Positions 35,207 to 46,047 of a stretch of 64,000 nt of DNA are shown piece by piece. The position numbers and the translations under genes were made by a program. This DNA is from Sulfobacillus sp. Lineage in GTDB: Bacteria; Bacillota; Sulfobacillia; Sulfobacillales; Sulfobacillaceae. Positions within the stretch are counted from its first letter, which is position 1, and each line of letters opens with the position of its first letter. The notes under the pieces were generated by a model. That model was not told the DNA's origin and did not search any database. It saw only the letters and a list, made by a program, of their open reading frames with translations. The stretch lies in contig DAIDDL010000001.1 in assembly GCA_027309085.1 (NCBI GenBank), positions 167,066 to 231,065 on the forward strand, read 5' to 3'.

Positions 35207-35685
35207 TGGGCAAGGGCAGGCCGGCAATCTTGTTTGTCTGCACAGGCAACACCTGCCGGAGCGCCATGGCAGAGTCGTTGTGGAAGGCACTGTGCGGAGA
35301 GGAATGGCCTGTGGCATCAGCGGGAATTCTCGCCTGGCCCGGGCAGCCCGCCGAGGACTATGCAGCCGAGGCGGTCAAGCCGTATGGCGGGGATCTGGCG
35401 AATCACCGGTCCCGCAGACTTCCGGAGGTGGACCGGGACTTTTCCCTTATTTTGACGATGACCTCCGCCCAGGCTCAGGAAGTCAGGAGGCTGCGCCCAC
35501 AGTGGGCGCAAAAAACGTCGGTACTCCCGCAGTTTTTGGGGGAGCAGGGCGAAATAACCGACCCACTCGGTACCAACCAAGTGTATTATGATTCATTAGC
35601 ATGGCGACTGTACCGTCTCCTTTCCCGGTTGAAGGAAAAGATTGGGGAGGATTCAGGAGCCAATGCGGCAGAAACGGGGGAATAA
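35206..35685 (+). CDS. ywlE: Protein arginine phosphatase YwlE-like (LMW-PTP fold)
   Basis: 159 residues. The P-loop is VCTGNTCRSAMAESL with catalytic Cys12 and Arg18. Thr16 occupies the position that in B. subtilis YwlE (CTGNTCRS) gives phospho-arginine specificity, where tyrosine phosphatases have Ile. A DPLGTNQVYY segment supplies the general-acid Asp. YwlE reverses McsB arginine phosphorylation on CtsR, ClpC clients and other proteins. Gene order (tsaC-ywlE-rpiB-upp-atp) matches Bacillus, strengthening the call. It shares one base with the tsaC stop. Confidence 0.88.
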   Translation: MGKGRPAILFVCTGNTCRSAMAESLWKALCGEEWPVASAGILAWPGQPAEDYAAEAVKPYGGDLANHRSRRLPEVDRDFSLILTMTSAQAQEVRRLRPQWAQKTSVLPQFLGEQGEITDPLGTNQVYYDSLAWRLYRLLSRLKEKIGEDSGANAAETGE

Positions 35686-35688
35686 AGC

Positions 35689-36135
35689 ATGCGGATTGCG
35701 GTCGGAGCGGATCATGCAGGATGGCCGTTGAAAGAAATACTGGTCAATCACCTCATTGATCAAGGCTGGGATGTTGAAGATTTCGGGACATTTGGACCGG
35801 ATTCGGTGGATTACCCGGATTATGCCAACAAAGTGGCTGTGGCTGTGGCCAACGGCAACGTGGAGCGCGGACTGCTGATCTGCGGCACGGGCCAGGGCAT
35901 GTGCATGGTTGCCAACAAGACCCATGGCGTGCGCGCTGCGGTGGCTCACGATGTGGTGTCGGCCAGGCTTTCGCGTCAGCACAACGACGCTAATGTGCTG
36001 ACCATGGGCGGGCGCATTATTGCGCCGGAGCTGGCCGAGGAAGTGCTGGACGTATGGCTGGCCACAGCATTTGAGGGAGGCCGGCATGTTCGGCGCCTGC
36101 AGAAGATCGAACAGATCGAGCGGCCTGGAATGTGA
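35689..36135 (+). CDS. rpiB: Ribose-5-phosphate isomerase B
   Basis: 148 residues. The family begins with IAVGADHAGWPLK and carries the phosphate/ring-opening segment LICGTGQGMCMVANK, with the catalytic Cys (~67), and HNDANVLTMGGRII. It interconverts ribose-5-P and ribulose-5-P in the cytoplasm. It starts three bases after ywlE and is probably in the same operon. The C-terminal extension after FEGGRHVRRLQKI is of ordinary length. Confidence 0.95.
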   Translation: MRIAVGADHAGWPLKEILVNHLIDQGWDVEDFGTFGPDSVDYPDYANKVAVAVANGNVERGLLICGTGQGMCMVANKTHGVRAAVAHDVVSARLSRQHNDANVLTMGGRIIAPELAEEVLDVWLATAFEGGRHVRRLQKIEQIERPGM

Positions 36136-36184
36136 GAGGCGCGGCCGTCATTCTTGCGGCTGAGAAAAAATAATCGCGGACTGA

Positions 36185-36264
36185 GAGCGGCGGATGCGGG
36201 CAGCCATTTGCCTGGCCGCCGCTCACTACAGCCGGCAAACAGTCTGGCACCCTGCTGGCAGGGC
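36185..36264 (+). promoter_or_regulatory. Structured leader of upp (two hairpins)
   Basis: GAGCGGCGG (36185-36193) pairs with CCGCCGCTC (36216-36224), with a smaller inner stem, and CCCTGC/GCAGGG (36251-36264) forms a second hairpin just before the upp start region. No T-run follows, so neither is a clear terminator. The first may end the rpiB message or act as a regulatory or processing structure. Confidence 0.4.
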
Positions 36265-36302
36265 GTCACGGAACTGCTGGCCGCGTGAATAAGGAGCTAT
36301 TT

Positions 36303-36929
36303 ATGCTGACCGTTGTTGACCACCCGCTTGTCAAGGTGCACATTGCTGTCCTGCGGGACCAGCACACCGGAACTGATGCATTCCGCCGCCACTTGACGGC
36401 CCTAACCCGCTTGCTGGCTTTCCCTGCCCTGCAGGACCTCGACATTGCGTCCTTTACGGTGGTGACGCCTCTGGCGCAGACCACGGGCTACCAGGTGGCG
36501 AAGATGCTGGTGCTGGTGCCGGTGCTGCGCGCGGGCCTGGGCATGGTGGAGGGGTTCCGGGATGTCGTCCCGGACACCGTGGTCTCCCACCTGGGCATGT
36601 ACCGCGACCACCGCACCCTTAAACCGATCCGCTACTACAGCAACTTTCCGGCCTCATATCACGACCACCCGGTGATTTTGCTTGACCCGATGCTGGCCAC
36701 GGGAGGCTCAGCGGTGGATGCCCTGGATTACCTGAAGGCGGAAGGAGCGCGCAATATCCGCGTGGTCAGTATCATCAGCGCGCCGGAAGGGGTGCGCAAG
36801 GTTGAAGAATGCCACCCCGATGTCCGGGTTTTCACCGCACAGCTGGACGAGCGCCTAAATGAGCTGGGGTACATCATGCCGGGTCTGGGAGATGCGGGAG
36901 ACCGCCAGTTCGGGACCGTGCCGGAATGA
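36303..36929 (+). CDS. upp: Uracil phosphoribosyltransferase
   Basis: 208 residues, exactly the family length. It has VVTPLAQTTGYQVAK, VLVPVLRAGLGMVEG (PRPP loop region) and the PRPP-binding LLDPMLATGGSAVDAL, ending in YIMPGLGDAGDRQFGT. It makes UMP from uracil and PRPP. ATG 36303 is preferred over GTG 36285 because AAGGAG lies seven bases upstream and the family starts at this point. A terminator follows. In Bacillus upp also precedes the atp operon. Confidence 0.96.
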   Translation: MLTVVDHPLVKVHIAVLRDQHTGTDAFRRHLTALTRLLAFPALQDLDIASFTVVTPLAQTTGYQVAKMLVLVPVLRAGLGMVEGFRDVVPDTVVSHLGMYRDHRTLKPIRYYSNFPASYHDHPVILLDPMLATGGSAVDALDYLKAEGARNIRVVSIISAPEGVRKVEECHPDVRVFTAQLDERLNELGYIMPGLGDAGDRQFGTVPE

Positions 36930-36961
36930 TGTCGGACCATGGGGTTCGGTGGGGGAGATAG

Positions 36962-36988
36962 CCCGTCTGAGTCTATTGACGGGTTTTT
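36962..36988 (+). terminator. Rho-independent terminator of upp
   Basis: CCCGTC (36962-36967) pairs with GACGGG (36978-36983) followed by TTTTT. It separates upp from the ATP synthase operon. Confidence 0.78.
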
Positions 36989-37231
36989 AGCCCTGGACTA
37001 TACTTATCGATTGTGAGGGTTTTCACCTTCATACCCATGTTGGTATCTGTCGTTTGTGCAGACTACTGTGAACTTCCCGAAATTCAGTCCTTATTGGCGG
37101 TAGAGACCCTGCAGTGATTTGCGCGGAACAATCTCTTCAGCCAAGGCATCGTTGGGAGTCTGCCTGGTACGGTTTCATAATTCTGCCGATTATGGGCAAA
37201 CTTTCAACTGGAATGAGCGAGAAGAGGGTGA

Positions 37232-37468
37232 CTGGCGACGGGATCAGACAAGAACGGCAAACGTCCATTAACGGCAGCCCGTGGACTCGGGATTGCCATG
37301 ACTCTGTCGATTCAACTGGTCGCAGCCGTAATCATCGGGGTTCTTCTAGGCCGGTGGCTGGACGGGCTTCTGCACACAGGCTCCGTATTCACCATTCTGG
37401 GAGTGCTTTTGGGGATGGGGGCTGGAATGTGGGGAGTTTACCGCCTGGCTCGGGTCTTGCTAAAGTGA
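37232..37468 (+). CDS. atpZ: AtpZ/AtpI-family small membrane protein with non-standard start
   Basis: The frame reads GKRPLTAARGLGIAMTLSIQLVAAVIIGVLLGRWLDGLLHTGS and then a second helix ending in YRLARVLLK, the two-helix pattern of AtpZ/AtpQ proteins that precede atpI in many Firmicutes. No ATG, GTG or TTG opens this frame before 37298; CTG 37232 (after AGAGGGTGA) would give 78 residues, ATG 37298 only 56, cutting into the family's start. Either a CTG start is used or a base is missing upstream. It overlaps atpI by four bases (GTGA). A role in c-ring or Mg handling is proposed for the family. Confidence 0.7.
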   Translation: MATGSDKNGKRPLTAARGLGIAMTLSIQLVAAVIIGVLLGRWLDGLLHTGSVFTILGVLLGMGAGMWGVYRLARVLLK

Positions 37469-37842
37469 AGGATTTTTCATTGCTCTGGCGAAGATCGGCT
37501 GCAGCGTCTCTAAGCCTTGCGGGTTGTCTCGTGCTCATCGGCCTGGCCGTTCCGGGAAGCGTGATCTTCTTCAGTGTGGCAGCGGGGATTCTCCCGGGAA
37601 TTGTGGATTTGGTGGGCCTCGGACTGCGCCTGCCGTTATGGGCCAAGCTCAATCAGCGGGCGGCGTTAACCAGTATCAACTTGCGGCTTTTTTCGCGGCT
37701 GATACTGCTCGGGGTGTTTTTCTATGTTATCCAGCACTACACGTCCTTGCGTGTCGGCTGGGCCCTAGTAGGGATCTTTGTGCCTTATGCGATATATCTG
37801 ATCTGGGCGATATTCAGGTCGCGGCACAAGGGGGTGAATTGA
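37465..37842 (+). CDS. atpI: ATP synthase subunit I
   Basis: 125 residues from GTG 37465, overlapping the previous stop. Four hydrophobic helices (ASLSLAGCLVLIGLAV, GSVIFFSVAAGILPGIVDLVGLGL, RLFSRLILLGVFFYV, VGWALVGIFVPYAIYLIWAIF) fit the AtpI family, an assembly helper for the c-ring. The stop overlaps the atpB ATG by one base. The rest of the longer frame upstream is the atpZ region in another phase and is not coding. Confidence 0.82.
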   Translation: MKDFSLLWRRSAAASLSLAGCLVLIGLAVPGSVIFFSVAAGILPGIVDLVGLGLRLPLWAKLNQRAALTSINLRLFSRLILLGVFFYVIQHYTSLRVGWALVGIFVPYAIYLIWAIFRSRHKGVN

Positions 37843-38534
37843 TGGCTTTTTCATTGACAGCATTTGAATGGCCGCCGTTTTACACCGGTCTTTTGGCCAT
37901 GCTGGTCGTATTTGGGTTTGGGCTGGCGGCAGTGCGCAATGTGACGACTGCCGTGCCTAACGGGGCACAGAACCTCTTGGAAAGCGCATTGGAGACTTTC
38001 CAGGAGCTGGTCGAGCAGATGGCGCCGAAAGAACTGGCGCCGAATTTGACCCTGCTTTCCCTGACCCTGTTTCTTCTGTTGGTTGTGGCCAACATTTTGG
38101 GATTGCTGCCCTTGCCCGGCATTGGGAGCCGCTGGATACACTCGCCTACTGCTTTTCTGAGCATGCCGGCAGGGTTGGCGATTGTCATTTTCCTGTTAAT
38201 CCAGTGGTCCGGGATAAAGTACAAAGGCGTGGGAGGATTTCTGGTCGGGTGGTTCTGGAAGCCTATTCCCGTCTTCGGTTTCATTGTCAACGCGCTTGAG
38301 CAGCTCGTGATGCCGGTGAGTCTGGCCTTCCGGTTGTTTGGCAACATTTTGGCAGGAGAACTGGTCCTGCGGATGACGACGAATGTGCCTCACGACTGGG
38401 CCGGCTGGATTGTGGTGGTTGTCGTGGGGACAGCCTGGCTGATTTTCAGTCTGGTCATCTCCTTGATTCAGGCGTTGATCTTCACGATTTTGATGGTGGC
38501 ATACATGAGCATTCAGGCCAGCAATGAACATTAG
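37842..38534 (+). CDS. atpB: ATP synthase F0 subunit a
   Basis: 230 residues with five to six helices. The key proton-path Arg is in PVSLAFRLFGNILAGE (~160), and the C-terminal helix reads LVISLIQALIFTILMVAYMS. It forms the half-channels next to the c-ring. Start ATG 37842 overlaps atpI by one base. Longer open sequence upstream belongs to atpI in another frame. Confidence 0.96.
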   Translation: MAFSLTAFEWPPFYTGLLAMLVVFGFGLAAVRNVTTAVPNGAQNLLESALETFQELVEQMAPKELAPNLTLLSLTLFLLLVVANILGLLPLPGIGSRWIHSPTAFLSMPAGLAIVIFLLIQWSGIKYKGVGGFLVGWFWKPIPVFGFIVNALEQLVMPVSLAFRLFGNILAGELVLRMTTNVPHDWAGWIVVVVVGTAWLIFSLVISLIQALIFTILMVAYMSIQASNEH

Positions 38535-38589
38535 GCCGGATTGGCGCACAGCAAACAAGAGCACAGCAGAAAAGCTCAAGGAGGAATAA

Positions 38590-38820
<231 letters not shown>

Positions 38821-38868
38821 TCCCGGGACCGAAGCAGACCTGAGATTTTCACAAAGGGGAGTTAAATT

Positions 38869-39363
38869 GTGTCCAGCACATCGTTAACATTGGGCAATAT
38901 GATTGCTGGCGTCCTGCAATGGGTGATTTTGCTCATTCTTATGCGCCTGTATGTGTACAAGCCCCTTCTCGCAGCGATGCAAAAGCGCCGGGATAATATT
39001 GGCAAGCAAATTCATGATGCGGACGCTTTGCGGGAAGATGCGGAGAAGTTTGCCAGTGAACGGGAATCTTTGTTGAAACAGGCCCGGGAAGATGCCAAAA
39101 CGCTGATCAGCCAGGCGCGCCGCGAAGGGGAAGAAGAAGCGCGGAAAATCGTGGAAGCGGCGCAGCGTGAAGCCGCTTACCGGCAGCGCACGGCGCTTGA
39201 GGAAATTCAGCGCGAGCGCGACGTGGCTCTGCAGACCATCCGTTCAGAAGTGGCGGGTTTGGTGCTCTCAGCCGCAGGCAAGCTGCTGGAGCGCAATCTG
39301 GACCCGCATGACCAGGAACGCTACCTTGACCAGGTGCTTCAGGACGCGGGGCAGCTGCAATGA
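38869..39363 (+). CDS. atpF: ATP synthase F0 subunit b
   Basis: 164 residues. One N-terminal membrane helix (NMIAGVLQWVILLILMRLYVY) is followed by a long charged coiled-coil (residues ~35-150, many Glu/Arg/Lys heptads). It forms the peripheral stalk that holds F1 through AtpH. GTG 38869 is the start, with AAAGGGG upstream. The end overlaps atpH by four bases. Confidence 0.95.
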   Translation: MSSTSLTLGNMIAGVLQWVILLILMRLYVYKPLLAAMQKRRDNIGKQIHDADALREDAEKFASERESLLKQAREDAKTLISQARREGEEEARKIVEAAQREAAYRQRTALEEIQRERDVALQTIRSEVAGLVLSAAGKLLERNLDPHDQERYLDQVLQDAGQLQ

Positions 39364-39923
39364 TCGACCAGCGCGCAGCGCGCCCTTATGCCCGGGCCCT
39401 GTTTGCACTGGCGTCCGAGACCGGGGGCGTCGACGGGATTCAGACGGACTTTCGCGACGTTGTAGACACGCTCGCGGCCGCGCCGGATCTGCAGCAGTTC
39501 CTCAGACACCCGCAAGTGTCCCACCAAGCCAAGAAAGAGACACTGCAGCGTGTTTTCGGCAACAGTGTCGCCCCGGTCGTCCTGCACTTTTTGGATGTGG
39601 TGGTGGACAAGGACCGGCAAGAGCTGCTCGGAGCCATTTACAGCGAATTCAATGGGCTGGTGGAAGCCAGCCGCGGGATCTTGGAGGCTCATGTTGAGAC
39701 GGCCCAGCCCCTGAGTGCGGAACAGCAGCAGGTGTTTGCCGAGAAGCTGGGGCAGGCCACGGGACGCACGGTGGTCATTGTCGCCCATGAAAATCCTGCC
39801 CTGATCGCAGGCGCGGTCATCCGCATCGGTGACCGGGTGCTTGACGGGAGCGTTCTGCGGCGTATGGAGCTTCTGGGTGCGCGTCTGCGAGGAAACGGAG
39901 GAGGGTTAGTCGTTGAGCATTAA
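39360..39923 (+). CDS. atpH: ATP synthase F1 subunit delta
   Basis: 187 residues. The OSCP/delta pattern is present: [13 protein letters not shown] at the N-terminus, [20 protein letters not shown] near 55 and, in the C-terminal domain, [24 protein letters not shown]. It connects the b stalk to the top of the alpha/beta ring. ATG 39360 overlaps atpF; its end overlaps atpA by 11 bases. Confidence 0.95.
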   Translation: MIDQRAARPYARALFALASETGGVDGIQTDFRDVVDTLAAAPDLQQFLRHPQVSHQAKKETLQRVFGNSVAPVVLHFLDVVVDKDRQELLGAIYSEFNGLVEASRGILEAHVETAQPLSAEQQQVFAEKLGQATGRTVVIVAHENPALIAGAVIRIGDRVLDGSVLRRMELLGARLRGNGGGLVVEH

Positions 39924-41421
39924 ACCTGAAGAGATTAGTGCCATTCTCAAAGAAGAAATACAAAACTATGACGTGGCCACCGAGCTGTCGGAATCCGGTG
40001 TGGTTCTGAGTGTTGGTGACGGGATCTCCAGAATTTACGGCCTGTCCAACTGCATGGCGGGAGAAATGCTGGAATTTGAGAATGGCGTGTTTGGCATGGC
40101 GCTGAACCTGGCGGAGGACAATGTGGGTTGCGTGATCTTGGGCAGCGACATTGGGATTAAAGAGGGCAACCGGGTGAAGCGTACCGGCACCATGGTTGAG
40201 GTTCCGGTCGGCGACGCCTTAATAGGCCGCGTGCTTAATGCTCTGGGCGTGCCCATCGACGGGAAAGGCCCGCTGAACACCGAAATCAGGCGCCCTGTGG
40301 AGTACCCGGCTCCGGGCATCATCATGCGCGAACCCGTCAACCGCCCGATGCAAACCGGGATTAAGGCGATCGACTCCATGATTCCAATCGGGCGGGGACA
40401 GCGGGAACTGATTATCGGCGACCGCCAGACAGGTAAGACCGCCATCGCTATCGACACGATCCTCAACCAAAAAGGGCAAGACGTGATTTGCGTCTACGTC
40501 GGAATTGGTCAGAAAGAGTCGACCATTGCCGGACTGGTGCGCAATCTGGAAGAGCGCGGCGCCATGGAGTACTCGATTGTCGTTTCCGCATCGGCAGCGG
40601 AGGCCGCGCCTCTGCAGTATCTGGCGCCTTATGCCGGATGCGCGATGGCGGAGGAGTTCCGGGACAAGGGCAAGGACGTTCTCATTGTTTATGACGACCT
40701 GTCGAAACATGCTGTGGCGTACCGCGCCATGTCCCTTTTGCTGAGGCGCCCCCCAGGCCGTGAGGCTTACCCGGGAGACGTCTTCTACCTTCATTCCCGC
40801 CTGCTGGAGCGGGCGGCCAACCTCAACAAGGAAAACGGGGGCGGGAGTCTGACCGCGCTGCCGATTATTGAAACCTTGGCCGGAGACATCTCCGCTTATA
40901 TTCCCACCAACGTCATTTCTATTACGGATGGCCAGATTTTCTTGGAAAGCGACTTGTTCTTCTCCGGTGTGCGCCCAGCTGTCAACGTGGGAGCGTCAGT
41001 TTCCCGTGTGGGCTCTGCCGCGCAGATCAAGGCCATGAAACAGGTGGCGGGCACCATGCGCCTGGACTTGGCCCAGTACCGTGAACTTGCCGCATTCTCC
41101 CAGTTCGGGTCTGACTTGGACAAGGCGACGCAGGCCCGGATTGCGCGGGGCAACCGCACCGTGGAGATCCTGAAGCAGCCGCAGTACTCGCCCATGTCTG
41201 TGGAGGAGCAGGTGGTCTCCATTTTCGCGGTGACGCGGGGCTTTCTCGATGACATTCCGGTGGAATCGGTCAGCGCCTTTGAAACGGGGTTTCACCGCTT
41301 CCTGCATGAAAAGCATCCGGAGATCTATGAAGCGCTGCACAGAGATCACGCATTTACCGATCAGACAACGCAAGCCCTGACGGACGCCATTGAGGAATTC
41401 AAGAAAACGGCGGTGTTGTAA
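39913..41421 (+). CDS. atpA: ATP synthase F1 subunit alpha
   Basis: 502 residues. Walker A is GDRQTGKTA (~169-177); the DELSD-like region is [16 protein letters not shown] and the non-catalytic-site/arginine-finger region is [23 protein letters not shown]. Alpha subunits carry the regulatory nucleotide sites and the catalytic Arg finger. The start is TTG 39913, inside the end of atpH, with GGAGGAGGG upstream. atpG starts right after the stop. Confidence 0.97.
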   Translation: MSIKPEEISAILKEEIQNYDVATELSESGVVLSVGDGISRIYGLSNCMAGEMLEFENGVFGMALNLAEDNVGCVILGSDIGIKEGNRVKRTGTMVEVPVGDALIGRVLNALGVPIDGKGPLNTEIRRPVEYPAPGIIMREPVNRPMQTGIKAIDSMIPIGRGQRELIIGDRQTGKTAIAIDTILNQKGQDVICVYVGIGQKESTIAGLVRNLEERGAMEYSIVVSASAAEAAPLQYLAPYAGCAMAEEFRDKGKDVLIVYDDLSKHAVAYRAMSLLLRRPPGREAYPGDVFYLHSRLLERAANLNKENGGGSLTALPIIETLAGDISAYIPTNVISITDGQIFLESDLFFSGVRPAVNVGASVSRVGSAAQIKAMKQVAGTMRLDLAQYRELAAFSQFGSDLDKATQARIARGNRTVEILKQPQYSPMSVEEQVVSIFAVTRGFLDDIPVESVSAFETGFHRFLHEKHPEIYEALHRDHAFTDQTTQALTDAIEEFKKTAVL

Positions 41422-43718
<2,297 letters not shown>

Positions 43719-43733
43719 GGCCGGGGGGACATT

Positions 43734-44156
43734 ATGGCGACAACGTACCATTTGAAAATCGTAACACCCGAACGCACTGTGTATGACGCACCAGTCACCT
43801 TTATCATCGTGCGCTCGACCGAAGGGGAAATTGGGATTTTAGCCCATCATATGCAGATGATCACCCCCTTGGTGCCCCATATCATTACCGTCTACCCGGA
43901 AACGGGAAAGGCCGAGCAGTTTACCATTGGCGGCGGGTTTTTAGAGGTGGGCGATGAGACCACGGTGGTGCTGGCTGATTCCGCCGAGCGCGCATCGGAA
44001 ATCGACGTGGCCCGCGCCCAGCTGGCCCGGCAAAGGGCTGTGGAAACGATCGGGCAGGCTAAGCCTGACGTGGACCTGGTCCGGGCCAAACGGGCCCTGG
44101 AGCGGGCGGAAAATCGCCTGAAACTCTCTGGACACAGCTCGAGCATGATTGGGTAA
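43734..44156 (+). CDS. atpC: ATP synthase F1 subunit epsilon
   Basis: 140 residues. The beta-sandwich has EGEIGILAHHMQMITPL and GGGFLEVGDETTVVLADSAE, followed by two helices (ARAQLARQRA and VRAKRALERAENRLK). It ends the operon and can inhibit ATP hydrolysis through its C-terminal helices. ATG 43734 is 16 bases after atpD. A strong terminator follows within 10 bases of the stop. Confidence 0.95.
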   Translation: MATTYHLKIVTPERTVYDAPVTFIIVRSTEGEIGILAHHMQMITPLVPHIITVYPETGKAEQFTIGGGFLEVGDETTVVLADSAERASEIDVARAQLARQRAVETIGQAKPDVDLVRAKRALERAENRLKLSGHSSSMIG

Positions 44157-44165
44157 AATCTCTTC

Positions 44166-44201
44166 AAGACCCTGCAGGATACCCTGCAGGGTCTTTAGTT
44201 T
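44166..44201 (+). terminator. Terminator of the ATP synthase operon
   Basis: AAGACCCTGCAGG (44166-44178) pairs with CCTGCAGGGTCTT (44183-44195) around ATAC; TTAGTTTT follows. The T-run is broken but the 13-bp stem is perfect. Confidence 0.88.
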
Positions 44202-44275
44202 TGCGCGGGTCATGTATGAACCTAGGCCCTGGGTGGAACAATCTGGTAGACAACATCTACCGGGAGGGTCTTCTC

Positions 44276-44992
44276 ATGAAGAGTATGGTCAAGAACGGAC
44301 TGTGGCTTCTGGCGGTGGGGCTGATTTTGTGGATGGGGGCCAGCGTCCGGGCAGCGGTGATTTCCCCGGTCATGACCGCCTTTCAGGCCACCAAAGCGCG
44401 GCCGCAGGGTTTCAGCATCAATGGCTGGGTGGAAATGGAGGGGTCCGGCGCCAAGGGCAGCCTGCCGCAGATGGTGCAAACGCTGGCCCGCCAGAGCCAT
44501 GTGGCGGGCCAGGTGCAGCAGCAAAAGGGCGCTGACTTCCAGAAAGCTGACATTCATGCAGAGGTGGCGGGATTCAAGACGGAACTGATCGCCGAGCGGC
44601 TGGCATCCGGGGCGACCTATCTGGTGCTGGACCGTGTCGGCAGCCAGGCGTTCAGCGGGCTTGGGGAGAGCACGGCTCTGGTGCATAGTGTGCTGGCCCC
44701 TTATGGCCCGGTCCACCTAGCCCTGACGTTGCAGGGAACTCTGCCTGAGGCCATGGACAGCGTCCAGGAGGAGGCCGTGGTCAGTCAGGCGTTCCGCGCT
44801 GTGGCTGCGGCGCGGGTCAATGGCATCAAGACCTCTCAGTACGTCTCTGTGGCGGGTGACACCCCCTTCATCCATTCCCATGACTCCCTTCAGGGCCATG
44901 CGGTGAATATCCAGGTTGCCGCCAACTATAACACGTACTGGCACGCCGAACAGATCGACGTGGGCACGCCTCTGGTCACTGTGACTTATTAA
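44276..44992 (+). CDS. Secreted YwmB-like protein (TATA-box-fold family)
   Basis: 238 residues with a signal peptide (NGLWLLAVGLILWMGASVRAA, cleavage near 27-28). The rest is soluble and mixed alpha/beta, with GFSINGWVEMEG and later YVSVAGDTPFIHSHDSL. I recognise it chiefly by position: in Bacillus and many spore formers the ywmB gene follows atpC and precedes the spoIIQ/spoIIID region, and size and secretion fit. Function is unknown. ATG 44276 is used for its GGGAGGG site and the signal peptide. The open frame upstream to 44201 is ignored. Confidence 0.6.
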   Translation: MKSMVKNGLWLLAVGLILWMGASVRAAVISPVMTAFQATKARPQGFSINGWVEMEGSGAKGSLPQMVQTLARQSHVAGQVQQQKGADFQKADIHAEVAGFKTELIAERLASGATYLVLDRVGSQAFSGLGESTALVHSVLAPYGPVHLALTLQGTLPEAMDSVQEEAVVSQAFRAVAAARVNGIKTSQYVSVAGDTPFIHSHDSLQGHAVNIQVAANYNTYWHAEQIDVGTPLVTVTY

Positions 44993-45034
44993 TCCCCCGT
45001 TTGAACTGCCAGTTCCTGGGCACACTGGAATTAA

Positions 45035-45052
45035 GAGGATATCAATATCCTC
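45035..45052. promoter_or_regulatory. 18-bp palindrome before the spoIIQ-like gene
   Basis: GAGGATATCAATATCCTC is two perfect 8-base arms around CA. It lies 38 bases before the spoIIQ-like ATG and is not followed by T residues, so it looks more like an operator than a terminator. Confidence 0.4.
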
Positions 45053-45090
45053 GGCGCTGCGGCGCATACGAAAGTGGAGGAACAGACACT

Positions 45091-45672
45091 ATGGCGAATC
45101 GTCGTCTCACCATGTTCAGTATCATTGGGGGAGTCGCAGTAGTGGGAGGAGGCATTCTAACATTTGCACTGACACATCGCTCCACCCATGCCGTGACCGT
45201 ACCGGTGGCGCACACCGTGCCAGCTTCCCATGGCCACCAAACTCCCGCCAAAACACTGAATGATACCGCGGCCCCGTTGCTGATGCCAGTGACTGGCTCC
45301 GTGTCCAATCCCTTTGGATGGCAGTATTCGGGAGCGCTGAATGAATGGTATTACAATCCGGGAATCACCGTGTCCGCCAAGGCCGGCACGCCCGTACATG
45401 CCGCATGGGGCGGTGTGGTGACGCAGATTGAGAATGTCGACCACCAGGGACTGTCTGTCACCGTGGAGGACGGCAGCAACTATCAGACGGTGTATGGACA
45501 CCTGGGCAGCGCCAGTGTCAAAGCCGGACAGATGATCAAGCAGGGCGAGGTCGTGGGCAGTGTAGGGGCCAGCAGCATTTACAGCCGCCAGCCGGGTTCG
45601 CATCTGGACTTCCAGGTGTTTCACGGGTCCATGGCGACCAACCCGGAAGGCTACATGCACCCATCGTCTTGA
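45091..45672 (+). CDS. SpoIIQ-like protein with degenerate LytM/M23 domain
   Basis: 193 residues. One N-terminal membrane helix (FSIIGGVAVVGGGILTFAL) is followed by a short linker and an M23-fold domain (~75-190): PVTGSVSNPFG, AGTPVHAAWGGVV, YGHLGSASVKAGQ, GEVVGSVG. The metal-binding HxxxD position reads YYNPGITV (no His or Asp) and the final HxH reads SHLDF, so peptidase activity is unlikely. B. subtilis SpoIIQ likewise has a degenerate domain and joins SpoIIIAH in the forespore-mother cell channel. Position next to spoIIID supports the call. ATG 45091 has GTGGAGG upstream. Confidence 0.78.
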   Translation: MANRRLTMFSIIGGVAVVGGGILTFALTHRSTHAVTVPVAHTVPASHGHQTPAKTLNDTAAPLLMPVTGSVSNPFGWQYSGALNEWYYNPGITVSAKAGTPVHAAWGGVVTQIENVDHQGLSVTVEDGSNYQTVYGHLGSASVKAGQMIKQGEVVGSVGASSIYSRQPGSHLDFQVFHGSMATNPEGYMHPSS

Positions 45673-45681
45673 ACCCATGAT

Positions 45682-45722
45682 ATGCCAGAGCAGGATTAAT
45701 TGCTCTGGCATTATTTTTTTTT
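45682..45722 (+). terminator. Terminator of the spoIIQ-like gene
   Basis: ATGCCAGAGCA (45682-45692) pairs with TGCTCTGGCAT (45701-45711), followed by TATTTTTTTTTT. It starts 10 bases after the stop codon. Confidence 0.95.
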
Positions 45723-45736
45723 GCGGCCCATATACT
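45707..45736 (+). promoter_or_regulatory. Possible sigma-E-type promoter of spoIIID overlapping a terminator
   Basis: GGCATTATT (45707-45715), 13 bases, then CATATACT (45729-45736) resemble a sigma-E -35 and the CATACAnT-type -10. spoIIID is sigma-E dependent in B. subtilis. The -35 would be in the descending arm and T-run of the upstream terminator. Confidence 0.4.
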
Positions 45737-45770
45737 CTACCAAGTTCGGGGGGAGAAAGGGGCCGGAAAT

Positions 45771-46028
45771 GTGAAGGATCATATCTGGCAACGTGTTGTG
45801 GACATCGGAAATTATATTCTGAATAACGGGGCAACAGTGCGCGACACCGCAAAAGTGTTCGGGGTGTCCAAGAGCACGGTCCACAAGGATGTCACCGAAC
45901 GACTGCCGAAAGTCAATCAGGCGCTAGCCACCGAGGTGAAAAAGGTCCTGGAGTTCAACAAGGCCGAACGCCATCTTCGGGGCGGAGAGGCAACCCGCCA
46001 GAAGTTTTTGACGAACCGCCCCGTTTAG
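45771..46028 (+). CDS. spoIIID: Sporulation transcription factor SpoIIID
   Basis: 85 residues, the SpoIIID size. The helix-turn-helix is ATVRDTAKVFGVSKSTVHKDVTERL at ~21-45, followed by the basic C-terminal helix (VLEFNKAERHLRGGEATRQKF). It acts in the mother cell after engulfment, activating and repressing sigma-E/sigma-K genes. GTG 45771 is the start, with GGGGAGAAAGG upstream. Its presence shows that the organism belongs to a spore-forming lineage. Confidence 0.95.
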   Translation: MKDHIWQRVVDIGNYILNNGATVRDTAKVFGVSKSTVHKDVTERLPKVNQALATEVKKVLEFNKAERHLRGGEATRQKFLTNRPV

Positions 46029-46047
46029 CCTGCCTGCAGGCCGGATG

